Assembly (NCBI GenBank): GCA_023525975.1
Contig: CM042030.1
Coordinates: 33,908,350-33,972,349, forward strand
DNA length: 64,000 nt
Source: Smallanthus sonchifolius
Taxonomy: Eukaryota; Streptophyta; Magnoliopsida; Asterales; Asteraceae
Direction: 5' to 3'
The first letter of the stretch is position 1, and the number at the start of each line of letters is the position of its first letter. Under the pieces are notes generated by a model. That model made no database searches and was not told the DNA's origin. It was given only the letters and a program-made list of their open reading frames with translations. The position numbers and the translations under genes are program-made. This document shows, piece after piece, positions 57,061 through 64,000 of the stretch.

Positions 57061-60000
57061 ATAGACGGTGTAGTTTTGAACAAGTGAGGGTATTTATGCT
57101 TGAATTGATCCTCGCGCTCCCAAATGAACTCTGGTCCGCGTCTAGATTTCCAACAAACCATAACTATAGGGATGCTGCTTTGTTTTATCTGTTTGACCTC
57201 ACGGTCCATGATCTCGACTGGTTCCTCGACGAGTGAAGCTGATCGTATATCTGAATCTCCTCCAGTGGTATGACCAGTGTCTCATCTGATAACCACTTAT
57301 TCAAATTTGACACATGAAACATGTCATGAACGCCACTGAGGGTTTCCGGTAGGTTAAGTTTGTAAGCAACAGGACCAATCCTTTTTAGAATCTCAAAAGG
57401 TCTAATGTAACGAGGGTTCAGTTTCCCACGCATGCCGAAACGTATCACCCCTTTCCATGGTGAGTCCTTCAGTAGCACTTTGTCTCCCACTTAGAATTCT
57501 AATGGTTTGCGTCTCACGTCAGCGTAACTCTTCTGACGATCACGCGCGGCTTTGATACGTTCGCGTATCTGTACTATCTTTTCTGTAGTCTCATGAATTA
57601 TTTCTAGACCTGTGAGTTGGCTATCTCCCACTTCTATCCAGCAAATTGGCGATCTACACTTATGTCCATAAAGTGCTTCGAATGGTGCGGCTCTGATGCT
57701 AGTGTGGTAGATGTTGTATGAAAATTCGACCAACGGTAGGAGGGCATCCTAACCATTTCCAAAGTCAACCACACAAGCTCTAAGCATGTCCTCCAGGGTC
57801 TGGATGGTCATTTCACTCTGACCGTCCGTCTGAGGATGGTATGCAGTACTCATATCCAACCGAGTACCCAAGGCTTTCTGTAAGGATTGCTAGAATCAGG
57901 TGTAAATCGACTATCCCAATCTGAAATGATGGAGATTGGCACTCCATGTCTCGCGACTACTTCCTTTAAGTAAGGTTAGTTTCTCCATCTTGTCCGTCTC
58001 TTTAATGGGAAGGAAGTGTGGAGATTTTGTTAGCATGTCGACAATTACCCAGATTATGTCACAACCGTTAGAGGCCCTGGGCAATTTCGTGATGAAGTCT
58101 ATTGAAATTTGTTCCCACTTCCACTGTGGGATCTCTGATTGTTGGAGTAACCCTGATGGTTTCTGATACTCCACTTTGACCTTAGCACAGGTCAAGCATT
58201 TACTGACGTAGGTTGCGATTTCGTCTATCATGTTAGGCCACCAATAGTGTTCCTTGAGGTCATGGTAAATTTTTTTGGAATCGGGGTGAATCGAGTACCT
58301 GGACTTGTGCGCCTCGTCCATCACTAGATCCCTTAGATTCCCAAAGTTCGGTACCCAAATCCGATCCATGAAGTAATGAATGTCATCGGATTTGACCTCA
58401 AATTGCTTATCCATACCACGTAAGGACTCATGGCATAGGTTCACCTCCTTGATTGCTTCGAGTTGGGTGTCACGGATTTGTATGGGTAAATTCGTGTGGA
58501 TGGTCAACTGTAACGCCCGTACTCGTCGCGGCTTGGGTTGATCTTTCCTTCTCAAGGCATCAGCAACGGCGTTTTCCTTTCCGGGATGGTAACGGATGGC
58601 ACATTCGTAGTCGTTTAGCAATTTGACCCATCCACGTTGCGTCATGTTAAGTTCATTCTGGTCGAAGATGTGTTGAAGGCATTTCTGATCGGTGAAAATT
58701 GTACATTTTGTGCCATACAGGTAGTGTCTCCATATCTTGAGCGTAAATACTACTGCTCCCAACTCCAAGTCGTGGGTAGTGTAGTTTCTCTCATGAACTT
58801 TCAGTTGTCGAGAAGCATAAGCAATGGCCTTCTCCCTTTGAATTAACACGCACCCGAGTCCTTGGTGTGATGCATCGCAGTACACCATGAAATCGTCTGT
58901 TCCTTCTGGTAACGCTAGGATCAGCATGCTGCAATGTTTTTGTTTGAGTAAATGAAAAGCGGTTTCTGCCTTGTCGTTCCATTCGTATTTCTTATCCTTG
59001 TGCGTGAGAGTAGTGAGGGGTTGGGCTATCTTAGAGAATTTTTTGATGAATTGTCGATAATAGCCCGCAAGACCTAAGAATTGTCGCACCTTAGTCGGAG
59101 TCTTAGGTGCCTCCTAATTCTTAATCGCCTCGATTTTGGACGGGTCAACATGTATGCCCTTCTTGTTGACCATGTGTCTAAGGAATTGTACTTCTCGAAT
59201 CCAAAAATCGCATTTCAAGAACTTGGCGTACAATTTCTCCTCCTTTATTAACTCCATGATTAACTTCAGATGCTTGACATGCTCCTCCTTACTCCATGAG
59301 TATATCAGAATATCGTCTATCAACACAATCACAAACTTGTCTAAGTAGAGTTTGCACACTCGGTTCATGAGGTCCATGAATACCGTCGGTGCATTGGTTA
59401 ACCCAAATGGCATGACCATGAACTCGTAGTGATCATAACGAGTTCGGAAAGTGGTCTTTGGAATGTCCTCCTCTTGAATCCTTAGCTGATGGTATCCCGA
59501 CCGCAGATCGATCTTCGGGTAATAGCTCGACCCTTGTAATTGATCAAACAGGTCATCGATCCTTGGTAGTGGATATCGGTTCTTGATCGTCACTTTTTTC
59601 AGTTCCCGGTAGTCGATGCACATACGGAACGATCCGTCTTTCTTCTTAACAAACAATACCGGTGCTCCCTAAGGTGAGAAGCTTGGTCTGATGAAACCCT
59701 TGTCTAATAGTTCTTGTAATTGGTTAGACAATTCCTGCATTTCCGATGGCGCCAGTCGGTAAGGTGAACTTGCTATCAAAGCAGCTCCTGGTGTGAGATC
59801 AATCCGGAACTCGACTTTCCGTTGCGGTGGAAGTCCGGGCAAATCATCAGGAAATACTTCCGGGTAGTCTCGGACGATCGGTATGTCTTCAATCCTCCTT
59901 TCTTCTACTTTCTTTTCTGTCACATGTGCTAGGATCGCATGGTAACCCTTTCGCAAGTACTTTCGGGCCTTCATGCAGGTGATGATCCTTAATGTGGTAC

Positions 60001-60538
60001 CACTTCGTTCTCCTTGGATGGTTAGTGGTTACACGTTCGACAGTGGAATGCGGACTATCTTCTCGTGATAAACAATCTCGGGTCGGTTCTTGGACAACCA
60101 GTCCATGCCGACAACTATGTCGAAGCTTCCGAATCTTACCGGTAATAAGTCTATAGTGAAAGAGTGATCGGCTAATGTTAAGACACAACCGAGAATCACT
60201 TGTTCTTTCTCTATTAGCCTACCATCTGCTAGTTCTACCTTATATAGGTAATCTAGAGCGATCGGAGTAATACCAAGTAATGAACTATACTCAGTGGATA
60301 CAAAGCTTTTACCAGCACTCGTGTCAAACAAGATAGAAGCATAACAGTTGTTTACAAGAAACATACCAGTAACAATGTTGGGGTCTTGTCTAGCCTCGCC
60401 AGCTCCAGTGACAAACGCTCTGCCCCGAGCATTTGTATTTCCAGGTCTCCGATTCTTTGGGCCGTCTTTGCGGAAATGTCCGAGGGTCACTGCACCCGAA
60501 ACATCCACGGTTTCCCCCGCCAGCCGCGGCTTGTTCAA
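57061..60538 (-). pseudogene. pol: E2 pol: protease, RT, RNase H, integrase, chromodomain
   Basis: On the minus strand, protease (60538-60029) has FDTSAGKSFVS (the family usually has D(T/S)GA, here a Ser is in the Gly place) and GMDWLSKN. RT (59974-59114) has PLPRIDDLFDQLQGSS and the catalytic LIDDIL near 59318, with a Trp-to-stop change at 59669-59671. RNase H (about 59089-58500) has YCDASHQGLGCVL. The integrase zinc finger and core (about 58340-57965) include HPDSKKIYHDLKEHYWWPNM and DFITKLPR, with a frameshift near 57965. The integrase C-terminus (57733-57491) and a chromodomain (KSRRGPEFIWEREDQ, about 57130) follow. The chromodomain frame runs into the C2 LTR. Domain order and chromodomain place it in Ty3/gypsy chromoviruses, Tekay clade (inference). 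Confidence 0.9.
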
Positions 60539-61100
60539 CTAGCTGACAGTTCTGAGCATTGTGGCCAAAAAGCTTGCATTTCTGGAGAATCTTCACAAGT
60601 ACCATTGTGGTGGAATTGGCACTTATTGCATTTAGGTAGGGTTCTAGTGTATGCCCCCTTTTGACTCTTTTCTGGTTGGTTTGCCACAAACACTCTGGCC
60701 GGTTCCTGTTTCTTTGGGTTATTAGGCACATAGGGTTTAGCAGGAGCATTTTCCCACTTCCGTTTGTTGTCAAAGACTTTTACGAAGTTTTCCTGGATGT
60801 TATTTCTGGTTTGTGCCTAAATTTTACGAAATTTAACCTAACTATTACGAAGTCAATGATAGAGCGCAGTTAGGTTAAATTTCCCTGGGGTAGGATTACA
60901 TTACTCGTAGTATGAATGTTATTTCTGGTTTGTACCATACCTCCGCTCTCGTCGTGACCTCCTGATCCTCCACCATATTGATTGGCTTCATGATTAGCGA
61001 GTGCGTCGGCCACGCGTTGCGCGATGAGAGCTTCAATCTGGGCGATGGTCATGGAACTGGTACTTCCTCCTGACTTGTGGGGTGTTCTCCGGGGCGGCAT
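60539..61100 (-). pseudogene. gag: E2 gag remnant with the core deleted
   Basis: An ATG at 61100 starts MPPRRTPHKSGGSTSSMTIA and continues to a stop at 60870, with the Gly-rich start typical of Tekay gag. The core domain is missing. Sequence then resumes in the tail with CNKCQFHHNGTC (about 60630) and part of a knuckle (CKLFGHNAQNC, other frame, about 60575). The deletion makes it non-functional. Confidence 0.7.
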
Positions 61101-61242
61101 GTTTCTTTATTATCATAACAATCAACACACATGCATAAAATAACACACCACAATCAACAAACAATCAACCATACAATATAATCCAAAGATAAACACTTGA
61201 GCAAAAATATTACGTGAGCACAGCCCGCTCACGATAGGCTAA

Positions 61243-62270
61243 TCAACAGGAAGGTAGAAAAGTACCACTTTGCAAAGAGGTAAAAAGTAACAGTGCATAA
61301 AGAATCATCAGAACCCTGGTGGGATCTAACTCTTCTCGAACCGTGTTTGCCCTAAGCTCTACTGCTAGGGCGGTAGAGTCAGCAAGTGAGGCCCGATGCT
61401 CTGTTACTACTGCTCGCTGGTAGGCCATCCCTAGCTGCTCTTCGGTCTTCTGTAGGCGGCTAGACAATGTTGTGGTCCTAGTTGCCTCCCTCTGGCGATC
61501 CTCCAGTAACCCCGCTACGTGCCCCTGCAAGGTCTGCAGTGCAGTCTCTGTCGTTGTGGCTCTCTGTTCCGCCTCTCGAGCTTTCCCCTCAGCAGTCTCG
61601 ATCCGGTCTCGCACTATCAAGAGTGCCTGGTCTGTCAAGGCAAGCTCGTCCTGAAGGGACTATATGTCAGCATCATGTAACTTGATGCGCGTCGCAAGTA
61701 TCGGTAGCACCTCCATCACAGGCCGGAGCCAATAGGGTGGTGGATAGGATGGTCCATATGACTCCTCGGTGGATGTGGTGTCAGGTGAAGAAATCCGGGC
61801 CCTTTTGGCCGATGTTCCAGCAATGTCAGATGATTGGACTGGTCGCTTTCCCTTGCGAATGTTCCCCTTCCTAGCGGTAAGCTTGGTCTTTGCTCATACT
61901 AGTGCAAGCATTGGTGACGGTGGGCCGGGTTTGCCTTGCGAGGTGGTGTGTGTAGGATAGAGCCGTAATCGGACGATGAGTACCCATGCAACATTGAGTA
62001 GGGCACTGACTCGCCCGAATTGCTGCCCTCGTCGGCGTCTTTATCGCCTCCGTGGGCTGGTGCGACATCCCCCTCCTCCTCAGGGTCCTCCATAGGATTC
62101 TCCTCGGAGTCCATCTCTACAACCTCCTCTGGGTCTTCCATCTGCTCTCCATCACTAGGTGAGTAAGGTGATGAGGGTGGGGTAAGTGGCTCCGCAGGTG
62201 ATGGTGGTGCAGTTGGAGTGTACTCCTCCTCGGAGTCCGAGATCACGATAGTGTCTGATGATTTAGACAT
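61243..62270 (-). pseudogene. Extra ORF upstream of E2 gag: acidic, basic and coiled-coil, hydrophobic end
   Basis: An ATG at 62270 starts MSKSSDTIVISDSEEEYTP, followed by a Pro- and Glu/Asp-rich region (to about 61900). A frameshift near 61900 leads to a basic stretch (ARKGNIRKGKRP, then AKRARISSP). One stop lies near 61660, then a long Ala/Glu/Arg coiled coil (RDRIETAEGKAREAEQRA onward) and a hydrophobic end (RVLMILYALLLFTSL). TIVISDSEEE resembles a SUMO-interacting motif. It precedes gag and is not gag itself. Extra ORFs before gag are known in some plant gypsy elements, but I do not recognise this one. The layout recalls the family A ORF. Confidence 0.55.
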
Positions 62271-62345
62271 CCTGTAACAAGTCAAAATCCAATAATGCAA
62301 TGTTCTCATGTATGAATATACATGTATGATGCGATGTGAATTACC

Positions 62346-63868
62346 GAAACCGAAGCTCAATGAAGGAATGCAGAAACTAGCATTTTGCCTCTTGCGTGCC
62401 CAGCACACAATGGATTAGGTCAATTATGCACCCGTTTGACTCCCAGTCAGAGTTAGCATGACTAACCTGGGTGGGGATTGTTAAACCCAATAGTACTATT
62501 CATGAATCACCTCGCTTTGTGTAATAATTATCGGTTCTAATATGAGAGGACATTATGTGCGGGAAATGCACCCACTTATATATATTAAAGCGAAATCAAA
62601 GTAATCAGCATACGACTAAGTAAGAAAATGGTTTAGCATGTATCTCCCCCAAGTGGAAAAGTAAGTAAAATGGGGCCGTGAAAACTCACCTGGTAATGTG
62701 GTGAATGAATAATTAAAGCAATAAGAGGAATCTAGCAAATCAGGATGACCGACCCAACCGAGCCCTAGAAATTGTAAGGCTATAAGGTCTATGAAAGTAA
62801 ACATGGTTTATGTAACCACATTCATCCAAACGAGTCAACGTTTAATGGTTACATTGACGTTTTGAAAAGGTTTGATCAAAGTTGATCGAGGTTTGACCAA
62901 GGTTTAACCAACTTTGACCAAGTTTGACTAATGTTGACCAATGTTTTCTAATGTTGACCATGTTGACTAATGTTGACCAATGTTGACTAATGTGACACGA
63001 TGACCCGTTGGTGACACATGATGGAAACGTGTACAAGTAGCACATAAGTGATATATGAGTAACACATAAGTACATATAAGTAGCACATATGTAACACATA
63101 AGTAGCATACAAGTAATACTTAAGTAACACATTTGTCATACTTTGTGACATAACATTCATGCTTCAAGTATTTGCATAAGTAATTTACTTATGACAAGTA
63201 GCATGGCATTTGTACATCTTCATGGTATATTTCATACATGTTAACCATTTATATACATAAGTCATGTCATTATATTAACAACCTATTTACATTAGTTCAA
63301 TCTATTTGCAACGAGTAGCATAACATGTTATTTCTACACCATAGTTCTTAACATAGAAAAGTTTCCTTTTTTAGAAAATTAGGGTTTTAATGCACCTTAG
63401 GTATCATGGCTCAACTAAACAAGTTATACATGTTATCATACTAGTAACATATCATAAACATGATTCTACACATACATTTTCTGTTTTAAGTAAAAGTGAA
63501 ATTCACAAACTAACAAAGTTTCCTTATTTAGTAAGGTTCTCCAAAACGTGTCATAATCCAATTCCAAATTACATATTCTTGCATAAGACATCTATTCATG
63601 TAGTAAGAAAGCTATTCAACCTATTTTAAACATTTATAACATACACATACAAAATATGACCAATTAAAGTTTCCTTTTTAGGAAGGTGGTCCAAACGACC
63701 TTTTGCACATGTGTAACTTCAAATAACTCTTTATACTACTTTAATAGATGTTATAGAACCATATTATCAACTTTTTATCCATTAAAACCTCATAACACAA
63801 AATATGACAAAATAAAGTTTCCTTATATAGTAAGTCGACCATAACATAGAGTAAAACACCATTTCAAC
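62346..63868 (-). repeat. 5' LTR of E2 (part)
   Basis: It matches 51025-52260 of the 3' LTR with indels. The first 455 bp (plus strand) and the primer site are deleted at the junction near 62341. It carries about 290 bp absent from the 3' LTR, including a GTTGACC-type repeat (62868-62998). It is cut at 63869. Confidence 0.85.
62868..62998 (+). repeat. Degenerate TGTTGACCA/TGTTGACTA repeat
   Basis: TGTTGACCAA, TGTTGACTAA and related units of about 10-12 bp recur at least ten times. Confidence 0.75.
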
Positions 63869-64000
63869 TGTAACATCTCAAAAATAGTAAATAAATAAAT
63901 AAATAACGCGATCGGGATTTAATCGTCAAAAAAAATGAAAGGAAAATGGATGGGCTCGTGCTGGGCTCCAACGGGCCGAGGAAAACCCATCTATATAATG
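63869..64000 (+). repeat. Start of an LTR (H), cut by the window end
   Basis: TGTAACATCTCAAAAATAG at 63869, then AAATAAATAAATAAATAA and GGGCTCGTGCTGGGC, recall the F LTR start (TGTAACATCCCAAAAATA and GATGGGCCGGGC at 26650). The end is outside the window. Confidence 0.6.

Larger units (their letters stand above)
50570..63868 (-). mobile_element. Tekay-type chromovirus E2 (interrupted by C2)
   Basis: On the minus strand the order is 5' LTR (part, 62346-63868), extra ORF (61243-62270), gag remnant, protease, RT, RNase H, integrase and chromodomain (to 57061), the C2 insertion, purine tract, and 3' LTR (50570-53278). The primer site and the LTR end beside it are deleted at 62341. The 5' LTR is itself cut at 63869 by another LTR. 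Confidence 0.85.

Overview
The window is plant nuclear DNA made almost entirely of nested LTR retrotransposons. I see no convincing host gene, rRNA or functional tRNA gene. Evidence: tRNA-iMet primer-binding sites (TGGTATCAGAGC), polypurine tracts, LTR pairs, 5-bp target duplications, Ty3/gypsy pol genes with a chromodomain, Copia-type gag genes with CCHC zinc knuckles, and a CACTA terminus. AT richness and the gag-like ORF types suggest a eudicot. Asteraceae is my guess from memory of similar ORFs, not something the sequence proves. I use private family letters A-H for the elements.

Layout. 1-3952: 3' part of a non-autonomous Copia-like element (family C) with a decayed gag-like ORF. 3953-5709: a long LTR-like piece rich in GGCACGACCGTGCC palindromes. 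5710-17426: a large non-autonomous gypsy derivative (A1) that carries one small ORF and is split by a complete gag-only Copia-like element (B, 7743-13357, TSD AACAC). 17470-18687: a CACTA end and a gypsy gag fragment holding a solo LTR of family D (TSD ATGTT). 18688-26649: a minus-strand Tekay-type chromovirus (E1) whose pol is present as two tandem partial copies. 26650-33220: plus-strand gypsy F with two tandem LTRs, gag, protease and part of RT. 33221-36370: a rearranged block with inverted family D LTRs. 36371-43730: a second A element (A2). 43731-46054: a gypsy LTR (G). 46055-49975: a Copia gag fragment split by a solo A-type LTR (TSD TAATG). 49976-50569: start of another A-type LTR. 50570-63868: a minus-strand Tekay chromovirus (E2) with pol, a deleted gag and an extra upstream ORF, split near its 3' end by a complete family C element (53335-57060). 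63869-64000: start of another LTR (H).

How the parts relate. Every coding region is damaged by stops, frameshifts, deletions or insertions, so nothing here looks autonomous. B, C and D share LTR termini, polypurine tract and, where seen, a tRNA-iMet primer site, and encode only gag-like proteins or nothing visible. The A elements share polypurine context and primer site with the Tekay elements and carry only a small ORF resembling, in layout, the extra ORF of E2, so they were probably mobilised by Tekay relatives.

The most striking signal is a 19-bp dyad, GCGTACTTNNNAAGTACGC or a compensated variant. It recurs at 31-35-bp spacing and ends 15-19 bp upstream of the TATA box in four LTR families, three Copia-like (B, C, D) and one gypsy (F). 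Half-sites of the same dyad also form a 20-bp array in the B leader.
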